This document shows, piece after piece, positions 43,358-51,813 of a stretch of DNA of 64,000 nucleotides. The notes beneath the pieces were generated by a model, which worked only from the letters and a program-made list of their open reading frames with translations, was not told where the DNA came from and searched no databases. The translations under genes and the position numbers were made by a program. Origin of the DNA: Thalassomonas viridans (lineage in GTDB: Bacteria; Pseudomonadota; Gammaproteobacteria; Enterobacterales; Alteromonadaceae); NCBI RefSeq assembly GCF_000948985.2, contig NZ_CP059733.1, positions 3,286,001 through 3,350,000 on the forward strand, read 5' to 3'. Every line of letters starts with the position of its first letter. Within the stretch, counting starts at the first letter, position 1.

Positions 43358-44194
43358 TCAGCTGAGCGTATTAAAAGATCTGAGTTTAATATTTAACGCC
43401 GCTGCCAGATTGGCGGGATCAAAATTCATCAAGGCATGATATTCCGCTACTCTCTCTTCTGCCTGGAGGGTGATGGCCGACAATTCCGTGCCGGGCTTGA
43501 GGGGATGGGCATACAAATAATGTAAACCTGAGGGTAAATGATTAAAAAAAGCTTTCAGTACCTGCTCGTCTCTGTTCAGCGGTAACCGGGAGATAGTGTC
43601 GAATACAGGCAAACCCAGTTGTTTTAAGCGCTTATGCCAGAACTGGCCGGTATTTTCAGGCAAGGCATTTAGCTGTTGCCGGCTGCATACCGCCGGGATT
43701 TTATGCTCCAGTGCTAAATCAAGCAGTGACGGTAAAAATTTGGCCTGCTGGCAGGTAAACATATGCCCGTCAAGATGGCTGGGATTAAAGCCCAGGTTTT
43801 TGGCCAGTTCAATCTGTGCGTTGAGTTCGGTGGTAACGGTTTCTATGCCTGCCTGCTCACAGACATCGAGGTTGCAGCGGTGAAAGTAACGGCCACTGTT
43901 ATCCACTAAACCTGAAGTTGTTGACACGGGGGCAACGGGCCCCCAGCGGTAGCCGGCCCATTCGCTGGTTAAAGTTAAATGCAGCCCTAAATCTGCTTCC
44001 GGGTACTTTTGCTGCAGCTGGGCAGCCATGGCAAACCAGGGACAAGGCGCCATTAAAGAGCCCGAGAGAATTTTGCCGCTGCTATACAGTTTGGCAAAGG
44101 CACTGATGCTGGGTTGAACCATACCGATATCATCGACATGTAAAATAACATTGACCTCATTAAGGTCCATTTTATTATTTGCCAGAATGATCAC
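43358..44194 (-). CDS. ChbG/HpnK (YdjC)-family carbohydrate deacetylase
   Basis: 278 aa from GTG 44194, set by AAGGAA six bases upstream. NVILHVDDIGMVQPSISAF gives the metal-binding Asp pair, DLGLHLTLTSEW the HLT block and PSHLDGHMFT the HxxxH-type metal site. YLYAHPLKPGTEL fits the family's late His motif. It removes N-acetyl groups from chitobiose-like or lipid-linked sugars in known members. The partner is unknown here; the many glycosyltransferases upstream make glycan tailoring likely. Confidence 0.87.
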   Translation of the reverse strand: MIILANNKMDLNEVNVILHVDDIGMVQPSISAFAKLYSSGKILSGSLMAPCPWFAMAAQLQQKYPEADLGLHLTLTSEWAGYRWGPVAPVSTTSGLVDNSGRYFHRCNLDVCEQAGIETVTTELNAQIELAKNLGFNPSHLDGHMFTCQQAKFLPSLLDLALEHKIPAVCSRQQLNALPENTGQFWHKRLKQLGLPVFDTISRLPLNRDEQVLKAFFNHLPSGLHYLYAHPLKPGTELSAITLQAEERVAEYHALMNFDPANLAAALNIKLRSFNTLS

Positions 44195-44256
44195 TGTATT
44201 TCCTTATCGTTCGCTTATCTCGTTACTTGCTTTAGCAAGTAACGGTAAATGGGCCT

Positions 44257-45942
44257 TCATTCGATTTCCAGCCAGTCAGATACCGGAATGATGGTCTTAT
44301 TGACTAAATCCAAGGTAACGACATAAGCCCCGGATGTCCCCAGCCGGCGGTTAGGGCCGTAGCTTATCGGCCGGGTCAGGGCGGTATCAAATTGGTATAG
44401 AGCTTCCATATTGGCAATCAGCCTGGTGGGCGTCAGCTCCCGGCCAGTTGTCATCAGTCCTTCTCTGAGCAGAATGGCGGCGGCCAGGGCCAGTAGCTGA
44501 TGATTTTGATAATCCGGGCTTAAGCCATATTTTTGATGCAAGAGCCTAAATAGGGCCAGCCCTCCTTTTTTATAATCAAAAGGTAGGTTGGGTAAGGCGA
44601 TAAAGATTTTTTCATTAAATTTCAACGGACTGTTTAATAACGCGTTACCAAACTGGCTGCCGGGCAACATAACATAAGGCCACCAGTTAATGGCATGTGC
44701 CTGGCTGATAAAGGCTTTTTGATTAAAGGATGAAGTCAGCAGGTAAATCTGGTTATAACCTTGTTGCTTTAGTCCGGTAAGGGTTTTTTCCAGCACCTTG
44801 GCCTTAGCTGTGGACGGCACCATAACAATATGCTGATCCTGATTGTTGAATTGCTGTTTCAGGGGAATGTACTCAGCACTTTCTTCGATTAATACCGCTG
44901 CTTTCAATCCTGGTTGTCTCTTCTCCGGGCTGTACGTTTTTGCCGGAATCCGGTTGTCCGGATGTTGCCTGAAGTAGGAACCCCGGGTAAAGCTTTGCAA
45001 AGCCGACAACTGCCGGGTTTGTCCCGATAGCAAGTAAAAGATATTGGGGTTAAGGGGGAATTCAATAGCCGGTTTAGGGGAAAATGCACCTATAACCGGA
45101 ATGCCAGAGGCCAGGCTGAAATCTGCCATCAGGTGTTCTATGCCGCCAAGTGCGCTGGCAACAAAGGCAAAGACCTGGCTGTCTGTTAATCTTTGCCTGA
45201 ATTGCGCTAATGCCTGCAAAGAGAAGTCTTCGGGCCCCGGGATGAAAACCGTTTCAATTTCGCGCTGATAAATACCGCCGCGCCGGTTGATTTCGTGAAA
45301 ATAACTATTAAGTACTTGGGTAATTGCCTTAGCTCTTGTTGACGGTTTAGTGATTGGGCTTTCTCCATCTATGTTTTCTTTACCGGAACTTTCTTCACTT
45401 AAGATAACGCCTATACGTATGCTGTCATTCCGGACACCGCTGATCCGGTAGTTGCCCAGGCCGGTTAAAAAGGCGATCAGGTCATCCATATCCTGGTGGC
45501 TTAACTGGTAACGGGGCATGATCTGGTTGAGGGACTGCCCAGCTGAATTTACTCCCATACTGATGGCTTTTTTTATGCTACGTGTATCGTAGGCTGGTGA
45601 TGTTTGCCCGTCCTGATGATGAATACCGTAAGGCCTGGTCAGGCTTGACCAGCGGATATCCGGTGGCGAGACGCCTCCTTCTGTTGTGCCTTTGCCGTCA
45701 TCCTGGTGGCAGTTTACACAAGGCATCAGGCTTGCAGGCAGGCTTGCTCCTTTATCGTTCAGCCGGGCCTGGATATCTTGCCCGGAAGGGCTTTTCCCAG
45801 TCATATAAATGGTTTGTCCACGGCGCTGCTGTGCTGTCATTTCAACGCTTTTCTCTTTTGCTGTAGTGACTATCCAGGCATTGGCATCTTTGCTGCCGAT
45901 AGGTGCCAGCATGATCAATACAAAAGCCGTTACTTTTACCAT
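44257..45942 (-). CDS. Cytochrome c domain fused to periplasmic ligand-binding protein
   Basis: 561 aa. Signal peptide (VFVLIMLAPIGSKDANA-type). A class I cytochrome c domain follows, with CVNCH at 75-79 and a Met-containing IMPRYQLSHQDMDDLIAFLTGL as probable distal ligand. From about residue 175 a type I periplasmic-binding fold begins (SIRIGVILSEESSGKENIDG, YFHEINRRGGIYQREIETVFI, FAFVASALGGIEHLMADFSLASGIPVIGAF), like branched-chain amino-acid receptors. Fusing heme to such a receptor is unusual. It is downstream of two SCO genes at 36- and 11-base spacing, so probably one operon; a redox-coupled sensor is an inference. Confidence 0.8.
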   Translation of the reverse strand: MVKVTAFVLIMLAPIGSKDANAWIVTTAKEKSVEMTAQQRRGQTIYMTGKSPSGQDIQARLNDKGASLPASLMPCVNCHQDDGKGTTEGGVSPPDIRWSSLTRPYGIHHQDGQTSPAYDTRSIKKAISMGVNSAGQSLNQIMPRYQLSHQDMDDLIAFLTGLGNYRISGVRNDSIRIGVILSEESSGKENIDGESPITKPSTRAKAITQVLNSYFHEINRRGGIYQREIETVFIPGPEDFSLQALAQFRQRLTDSQVFAFVASALGGIEHLMADFSLASGIPVIGAFSPKPAIEFPLNPNIFYLLSGQTRQLSALQSFTRGSYFRQHPDNRIPAKTYSPEKRQPGLKAAVLIEESAEYIPLKQQFNNQDQHIVMVPSTAKAKVLEKTLTGLKQQGYNQIYLLTSSFNQKAFISQAHAINWWPYVMLPGSQFGNALLNSPLKFNEKIFIALPNLPFDYKKGGLALFRLLHQKYGLSPDYQNHQLLALAAAILLREGLMTTGRELTPTRLIANMEALYQFDTALTRPISYGPNRRLGTSGAYVVTLDLVNKTIIPVSDWLEIE

Positions 45943-45978
45943 TTATTGCCTCATGTTATAGCTGTTCTCTGGCTGGCC

Positions 45979-46611
45979 CTAAGGTGAATGTAGGGCGGCC
46001 GTTGCCGGTAACTTGTCTGTAAGCACTTCCCTGATAAGTTGGTCCAATGCCTCAGGTTTGGCCAGCAGGAAGGCTTTTTTCCATAAACCTGTGGCCTCAT
46101 TGCCCAGGATCAGGGTATTTTTGTGATCCTGGATATCATCAACATAATGACCAAGTTTTTTCAGGGCAAACTCGACATTTTCCTTATTCCCGGAAATCAG
46201 TTGCCAGCCGGGCCCGGCTTTGAGCTCACGGGCATAAGCCTGTAGCTTTAACGGTGTATCCGTTTCGGGATCTAATGAAAAAGAGAGAATAAACAAGTTT
46301 TTGCCCATTTCATCGGCAAAGCGTTGCTGAATATCCGCCATTAGTTTCATGGAAACCGGGCAGGCGCTTTTACAGGTAGTAAAAAAAGAATGGATGATGA
46401 CCACCTTATCTTGCAGCAGATCTGTATATAGCGCCTGCTGCTGGCCTGCCTGGTTTACCAGGGTTACATCGGTAAAATACTGGCGGGCCGGTTTTTCCGC
46501 CCGGGCCGGGAAAATAATGATGAGCAGTAAGATGATTAGCGCCCGAATAGGGAGGGAAAACTCTCCGGGGATTTGCTGGTTTAATCCTGTTGCCGGTTTA
46601 TATGCACACAT
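45979..46611 (-). CDS. SCO1/SenC-family copper thioredoxin-like protein
   Basis: 210 aa. One N-terminal membrane anchor or signal (ALIILLLIIIFPARA), then a thioredoxin fold. The CxxxC copper site is CKSAC (Cys80, Cys84) in SFFTTCKSACPVSMK and the distal His is in DIQDHKNTLIL. GNxxNVEFALKKLG is typical. Known members deliver Cu to CuA of cytochrome oxidase or reduce its thiols; no oxidase gene is in this window. It lies between the second SCO and the cytochrome/binding-protein fusion. Confidence 0.88.
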   Translation of the reverse strand: MCAYKPATGLNQQIPGEFSLPIRALIILLLIIIFPARAEKPARQYFTDVTLVNQAGQQQALYTDLLQDKVVIIHSFFTTCKSACPVSMKLMADIQQRFADEMGKNLFILSFSLDPETDTPLKLQAYARELKAGPGWQLISGNKENVEFALKKLGHYVDDIQDHKNTLILGNEATGLWKKAFLLAKPEALDQLIREVLTDKLPATAALHSP

Positions 46612-46622
46612 AGGGCTTTCCT

Positions 46623-47432
46623 TTATTGCCGTGAGTCAATGTCTTCAGGAGCATGAGTATGAGCTGATGCCAGAGGTGGTGGGCTATTGATTAGCTCATC
46701 CACGATTTGTGCTATCGGCTGGGGAGAGCCAAGCCCGGAAAGCCGGGTCCAGGTATTCTGACTGACGCGTCCCACCAAGGTGATGGGGCTATGATCCTGC
46801 AGGTCCGGGGTAAAAAGTCCGGTGGCTTTCAATAATTTCTCGATATTGGCTGTAGAGCCGGTAAGCAGGGTCCAGCCCGGCCCGCCTTTGAATTTATTTT
46901 TAAAGGTGCGCAGTTGTCTGGGGTTATCGTTCAGGGGATCTATGCTGACGGATAATAACTGTATATCCTTAAGCATTTTTTCCTCGCCAAAACGGCGCTT
47001 TAACATTTGCTGGAGCCGGGTATATTGCACTCCCATCACAGGGCACACCGTAGTACAGCGGGTATATATGGTATTAATTACTACGATTTTATCCCGGATC
47101 ACATCATCCATCAGTTCAACTTCCTGTCCCAATTCATTGGTCAGGGTAAGATTAGGGATAAAAACAAGCGGCTTGCCGGTAATTTGGGCTTGTTGGTTGG
47201 CCTGTTTAAGGTGTGCCATATGCTGACGGTGGTCAAGCTGTTGCTGAAGTTCTTTTGTTACCTTGCCTTCCTGCGGAGGGGCTAAATGATTGCCTTTGAT
47301 ATCTTCAGGCATTGTATTTGCCTGCAGGAGAGGAGGCAGGACAAGTAAAAATGTAATTAGCAGGGGGGTAAGCAGTATTGGCCCCGATATCGAAGGGGAA
47401 ATATCTTGTTCACAGATGAATTGTTGTTTCAT
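46623..47432 (-). CDS. SCO1/SenC-family protein, second copy
   Basis: 269 aa. N-terminal membrane segment (LLTPLLITFLLVLPPLLQA) and an extra helical stretch to about residue 95. Then the SCO domain: VVINTIYTRCTTVCPVMGVQYTRL with CxxxC, LLSVSIDPLNDNPRQLRTF and LQDHSPITLVGR with the distal His. It is longer than usual for the family because of the N-terminal insertion and a Pro/His-rich tail (SAHTHAPEDID). First gene of the operon that continues to 44257. Confidence 0.87.
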   Translation of the reverse strand: MKQQFICEQDISPSISGPILLTPLLITFLLVLPPLLQANTMPEDIKGNHLAPPQEGKVTKELQQQLDHRQHMAHLKQANQQAQITGKPLVFIPNLTLTNELGQEVELMDDVIRDKIVVINTIYTRCTTVCPVMGVQYTRLQQMLKRRFGEEKMLKDIQLLSVSIDPLNDNPRQLRTFKNKFKGGPGWTLLTGSTANIEKLLKATGLFTPDLQDHSPITLVGRVSQNTWTRLSGLGSPQPIAQIVDELINSPPPLASAHTHAPEDIDSRQ

Positions 47433-47695
47433 GATGTCGCTTCCTGCGCCTGGCTGGTTAGGTTCAATTTCCTCTGGCCAAATAAAGCTTTCGAGTCAGT
47501 TTATCCGGCTCTTGTTAAGCCTAGTACATGCAATCGGCTATTCCAAATTCGCCGAATTGTTCTGGGTGCAGAATAACATCTTGTTTCTCTGATATTTTTA
47601 TCGCTTTTCCCAGGGAAATAATGTTGTTATCTGCGCATTTATGGTCTGTAATGTAGATATTTACGGATGTTTTTTTAATCAAAGTTATCAATATC

Positions 47696-48601
47696 ATGAG
47701 ATCTTTACCGGCAAGTGCCGTTATCCGGGTGGCAGATAATAAAGCGGCCAGGCTGTTATCCGCCAGCAGGCAAATGGCTGTGTATGACAACAGGGATTAT
47801 TATCGGGTGCAAACTCAGCTTGATGTCTATAACCGTTTGCGGGTCAGCTGTCCGGACGAATTCGATACTCTGCAGGAACTGATCAAAACCGCTTTGCAGC
47901 AGCCTCCTTACAGCGTGCTTGTTCAAGGACTGCAGTTTGACGAGCATTACCGTTTGTTTGTTGCCTTAAACCGCAGCCTGGGAAAGCTGGTAGCCCGGCC
48001 TTACGATGAAAAAACGCCGAGGGCGCAGCTGATTCATCACGTACAGCCGCAAACCGACATTAACAATAAAAATAAAGCACAGGACGCTGTTGCCAAACTC
48101 AGTGAAAAACTGCATATCGACGGCGCCGACCGCCTGCTGCCGGTACGTTATGTGACTATGCAATGCGTACGTGCCGACACCGGCGGAGAAGGGCGCTCAC
48201 GCTTGCTGGATATTCATGGGGTGCGAAACCTGCTTGAGCAGGCAGGCATTAGCCAACAGCAAATGGCGTTATTGCAGCAGGAACCCGTGCCCTGGCAAAT
48301 AGCAGATTACCTGGGCGGGGGCATAGTGTGGCGTCCGGTTTTGAGTGAAAATGTACTGAACTGGCGTCGTTACAGTATAGATAAGGCGCTGGCAGATGAA
48401 GATATCAGTTTATCCGATATGATGATGGCAACCCTGGAGCAGATGGAGCAAGCTATTGAACAGGATAGCCGCTACATATATGAATTCTTAATGGCCCCCG
48501 GAGATTTTCTCATTGTCGATAACCTCAGGTGTTTACATGCCCGCACGGCCATCACCAACCCGGAAACAGACAGGCTGATGTACCGTGCCTGGGTGGAATA
48601 A
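47696..48601 (+). CDS. TauD/TfdA-like Fe(II)/2-oxoglutarate dioxygenase
   Basis: 301 aa. The iron motif is HIDGADRLLPVRYVTMQCV (HxD); the distal His is in FLIVDNLRCLHARTAI and the 2-oxoglutarate Arg in RLMYRAWVE. The shape (GGEGRSRLLDIHGVRNLL; FLMAPGDFLIVDNLRCLHART) recalls clavaminate-synthase-like amino-acid beta-hydroxylases (VioC/AsnO type). It has a weak ribosome-binding site. It is followed after 36 bases by a methyltransferase-like gene, so they may act together on one substrate. Confidence 0.82.
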   Translation: MRSLPASAVIRVADNKAARLLSASRQMAVYDNRDYYRVQTQLDVYNRLRVSCPDEFDTLQELIKTALQQPPYSVLVQGLQFDEHYRLFVALNRSLGKLVARPYDEKTPRAQLIHHVQPQTDINNKNKAQDAVAKLSEKLHIDGADRLLPVRYVTMQCVRADTGGEGRSRLLDIHGVRNLLEQAGISQQQMALLQQEPVPWQIADYLGGGIVWRPVLSENVLNWRRYSIDKALADEDISLSDMMMATLEQMEQAIEQDSRYIYEFLMAPGDFLIVDNLRCLHARTAITNPETDRLMYRAWVE

Positions 48602-48637
48602 ACAAGATTGAAACAACCCGTTTAACTGGAGCATATC

Positions 48638-49357
48638 ATGTCAGATCTTAACTTTAAAAACTGCCCGGCCTTTTGCGGTGCACTGCAGCATCCCGGGCTT
48701 GCGGTTAATTTTGATCTTTATGTGGATTATTCCAGCCGGGAAACAACAGAAGATCAACAGCGCATAGAAGCGGTGCTTGATGATTTGATATCAAACCAGC
48801 AAATTCCTCAAGGCAGCCGGGTATTGCATATAGGTGTCGGTAACTCCAGCTTTGCCGCCAGGTTTATCGAACAGGGTTTGATTGTTGATGGTATAACCGT
48901 TTCCGAACCGGAAAAAGAATTTGCCGAGTCATTAAAGCTTAAAGATTACCGGGTTTATATTACCAATAAATATCACAGGGATTTTGCCGCCTGTTTCGAT
49001 CCGAACCAGTTCGGCTATATCATAGATAACAATCTCGCTTCCTTTAGCTGCTGCCAGTATCATTTTTACCAGATGCTGGAAAACTACCTCGGCTGCCTGA
49101 AAATCGGCGGTAAAATTCTCACCGACCAAAGAGGCATGGACTGGGCATTGGCCGGGCCCGGTTTTATTCTCGATTTTGAAAGCCTGACAGCAGCTGTTGC
49201 CAATTTGCCGCTTAAGGTGGAGCAGTTAACCGACATGGTTTATGCACTGGAATTATTGCCTGAAAAAATAAAACCGAAAAGCTTGTCTGTTTATGCCAAA
49301 CGAAACGGCGATGACGGGCAGGCTTATATTGAAACCTTTATCCCTCAGGCGGGATAG
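48638..49357 (+). CDS. Class I SAM-dependent methyltransferase-like protein
   Basis: 239 aa. SRVLHIGVGNSSFAARFIEQGLIVDGITVSEPE is the Rossmann motif I plus the acidic motif II of class I methyltransferases. GYIIDNNLASFSCCQYHFYQMLENYLGCLKIGGKILTDQ follows the usual motifs IV-VI, with altered acidic residues. TGGAG precedes ATG 48638. Probable partner of the TauD-like oxygenase upstream. Its acceptor is unknown. Confidence 0.75.
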   Translation: MSDLNFKNCPAFCGALQHPGLAVNFDLYVDYSSRETTEDQQRIEAVLDDLISNQQIPQGSRVLHIGVGNSSFAARFIEQGLIVDGITVSEPEKEFAESLKLKDYRVYITNKYHRDFAACFDPNQFGYIIDNNLASFSCCQYHFYQMLENYLGCLKIGGKILTDQRGMDWALAGPGFILDFESLTAAVANLPLKVEQLTDMVYALELLPEKIKPKSLSVYAKRNGDDGQAYIETFIPQAG

Positions 49358-49404
49358 TCAGTTAAGTTGCACCTGTCGATTATTGCTTTGATTGATGCAG
49401 ATGC

Positions 49405-50403
49405 TTACTGAGCTGGATGCGTGACCTGTAAGCCCTGTATTTCCCGCTGCCAGCGTTGCACTAGACGTTCTCTGTGCCGTCCCGCCCATTGAAAATCGAT
49501 TTCCTGCAAGCGGCTTGTCTGATAGCGGGCAATTTCTTTTCTTGGCGGTACCTGGCTATGACTTGAAAACTGAAAATTTTCCTGGCTTTGGGCAGCAATC
49601 AGCTGGCCTTCCAGGGAGATAACATAATCGATAAATGCTTTGGCTCCGTCAGGGGTTGGACCGTTCTTGATCAGGCTTAAGCCGCCAATTTCATAACCTG
49701 TTCCTTCGGCGGGTATCACTATCTGTTGCTGTTTATGGCCTACCGCTTCATGGATAAAGGTGATAGTGACTGCCCCGCGGTATGTGGTGTATTGCCGGAT
49801 ATTTTTGTGTAACTTTGCCAGGTATGAAAATGCCTGATCTTCCCCCATCAGGCTTATCAGCGTCAGTAAAGTGGTATAGGCGGTGCCGGAGGTCAACGGG
49901 CTTTTCATATGGATTAAGCCACGGTACTCCTCTTTAAGCAAATCCTGCCAGCCGGTGGGGATCGGCAGCTTCTTTTCCGCCAGTAAGTCTGTCCTGATGA
50001 CAAAACCGAGAATACCGGTATAAATGCCGGTTACCCGGTTGTCTCCTAAAGGATCGCTAAACTTTGCCGTCAGTTGCTCAAAATCCCGGGGACGATAGGC
50101 TTGTATCAAGCCCTGATAACTCCCCTGGGCATGGGCGCCTAAGCTGCCGCCAAACCAGACATCTCCTAACGGCATATAGGCTTCGGCTTCTATTTTCCTT
50201 AAGGTCTGGCCGCTGCCCCCGGTGTTGATAATTTCCACCCGGACACCCGCCTTCTTGCTGAAGGCATGGGCGAGTTCCCGGGCAATGCCATCGGTCACCG
50301 CATAAACAATGACAGGTTCGCTGGTGCCGGCCAGGCTTTTCGCCGGTAACATAAAGCCCAGGACAACCGTTAAAGTAATAAAACAGGGAAAAGAAAACTT
50401 CAT
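49405..50403 (-). CDS. Solitary periplasmic substrate-binding protein, iron(III)/AfuA-type
   Basis: 332 aa with signal peptide (TLTVVLGFMLPAKSLAG). VIVYAVTDGIARELAHAFSKKAGVRVEIINTGGSGQTLRKIEAE, GDVWFGGSLGAHAQGSYQGLI and WQDLLKEEYRGLIHMKSP match the ferric-iron/phosphonate-type binding proteins. FIDYVISLEGQLIAAQSQENF is the family's C-terminal helix. The permease and ATPase normally beside such genes are missing, so it may serve a transporter encoded elsewhere or act as a sensor ligand-binding protein. Confidence 0.82.
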   Translation of the reverse strand: MKFSFPCFITLTVVLGFMLPAKSLAGTSEPVIVYAVTDGIARELAHAFSKKAGVRVEIINTGGSGQTLRKIEAEAYMPLGDVWFGGSLGAHAQGSYQGLIQAYRPRDFEQLTAKFSDPLGDNRVTGIYTGILGFVIRTDLLAEKKLPIPTGWQDLLKEEYRGLIHMKSPLTSGTAYTTLLTLISLMGEDQAFSYLAKLHKNIRQYTTYRGAVTITFIHEAVGHKQQQIVIPAEGTGYEIGGLSLIKNGPTPDGAKAFIDYVISLEGQLIAAQSQENFQFSSHSQVPPRKEIARYQTSRLQEIDFQWAGRHRERLVQRWQREIQGLQVTHPAQ

Positions 50404-50603
50404 TCTACATTCTCATAAACCGAAAAAGGGATTAGCCAGGCAAAAGCCCGGCTTTTTCCAACAGATCGGTGATTGTAACAAACAAAGTTGACTGATGAAC
50501 ACTGCTATTTATTTTCTTACTTGGCAGCAATATCAAGAGTTTATTAGCAGATCTTTTCTCTCCGTAGTGTGTCGTTAATTCGGGATTGCATCAAAACTGT
50601 CTG

Positions 50604-51488
50604 CTAGCTGGTGCTCTCCGCCAGCATTTGTTTTTCATCTGTTTGAGAGGTATTGAGTCTTTGGGTAATATTTTTCAGCCGCGACCAGGTTTGCAGGGAT
50701 ACCGGCAATAAAATAGCCGCTTCGGCATACTCCCAGGAATAGCTGACAATGGAGAAAATTTTACCGCTGCTAAGCTCCATAAGTCCTGCCGCCTGCCATA
50801 AATTGGTTACGACAAAAGCGCATACCAGCAAAAAGATCAACCCGTAAACCACAGCTTCAGTATCGGAGAGTTTGACCTCATATTTTTTCAGCCGCCGAAG
50901 GTGAGCCAACAAAGGTCGGGAGCCTGTTTTAAGGATTTCTACCTGTTTCTCCATCTGGCTGTTCAGCTCACCGTTTAACAGGTAAAAGCGTTTGTCGAAC
51001 AGGGCATAGATAAATAACATTGTCAGCGTCAACGCCAGGGCGCTGCCGGCCAGATGCCAGTGAAAGCTGCTGAGCACCACTAAAGTCACCAGGATCTGGA
51101 TCACCGCTGTCATCAGTTGCGGCAATTCGTGCTCTAAAAAGTCTACTAATTCACGGGCCATGTCCTGGCGGGCGTTTCTGACGGAAACCGGCTGTTTATC
51201 ATTCCTGTCATCAACGGCCATACCTAAAGAAACTTTAATATCGCCATATGTCCGGGTATCGTAGATACGTCTGAGTACTGAGAACAGGGTCAGCAATACC
51301 AACAAACCTGCCATGTGCATTAGCTTGTTTATCTCGCCCGCGAGTAAATCATCGATGGCAAAACCTATATACAAAGGCACTAGAGCCAGCAGGATATTTT
51401 CCAGCACTACCAGTAACCAGGTACAGGTTAACTTCACCGGGAAACGTTGAATAATGGCAAGGATTCCCAGCTGCTTTGCCGACATCAT
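50604..51488 (-). CDS. ABC-type six-transmembrane protein without ATPase domain
   Basis: 294 aa from ATG 51488 (AGGAG eight bases upstream); the longer frame from 51593 has no such signal. It contains six membrane helices (TCTWLLVVLENILLALVPLYIGFAI, LMHMAGLLVLLTLFSVL, LMTAVIQILVTLVVLSSF, LAGSALALTLTMLFIYALF, YGLIFLLVCAFVVTNLW, FSIVSYSWEYAEAAILLPVSL). It ends soon after the sixth, without Walker or LSGGQ motifs. This matches the ABC_membrane_3-type family, which is made of isolated export-type membrane domains. The role is unknown. Confidence 0.82.
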   Translation of the reverse strand: MMSAKQLGILAIIQRFPVKLTCTWLLVVLENILLALVPLYIGFAIDDLLAGEINKLMHMAGLLVLLTLFSVLRRIYDTRTYGDIKVSLGMAVDDRNDKQPVSVRNARQDMARELVDFLEHELPQLMTAVIQILVTLVVLSSFHWHLAGSALALTLTMLFIYALFDKRFYLLNGELNSQMEKQVEILKTGSRPLLAHLRRLKKYEVKLSDTEAVVYGLIFLLVCAFVVTNLWQAAGLMELSSGKIFSIVSYSWEYAEAAILLPVSLQTWSRLKNITQRLNTSQTDEKQMLAESTS

Positions 51489-51813
51489 AAGGAGGCTCCT
51501 GTGTCTTGCTGGTAACTGGTCAATTGGTTTTGCATTCGTTTTCCTTTGAGTGTGATGGTTATGATACATCTGCGTATCATACAGCTTTAACACTAATGAT
51601 ACAACGATGTCTCACAGGTTTTGTTTTTTAGGAAAAAATCAGTATCAATAAACCGGTGACAAAATGTTTTGCAATAGCTGCTGCTTATCTTTATTAATCA
51701 AAAGCGTGAAGCCTCAAGAGACACTATACTCAGTTAGATACTTTGCCGGAGCTGCCTCTTGATCTGGCAAGGGATAATCACTGCTTTCATCTTCTAACCG
51801 ATACGGAGCAGGT

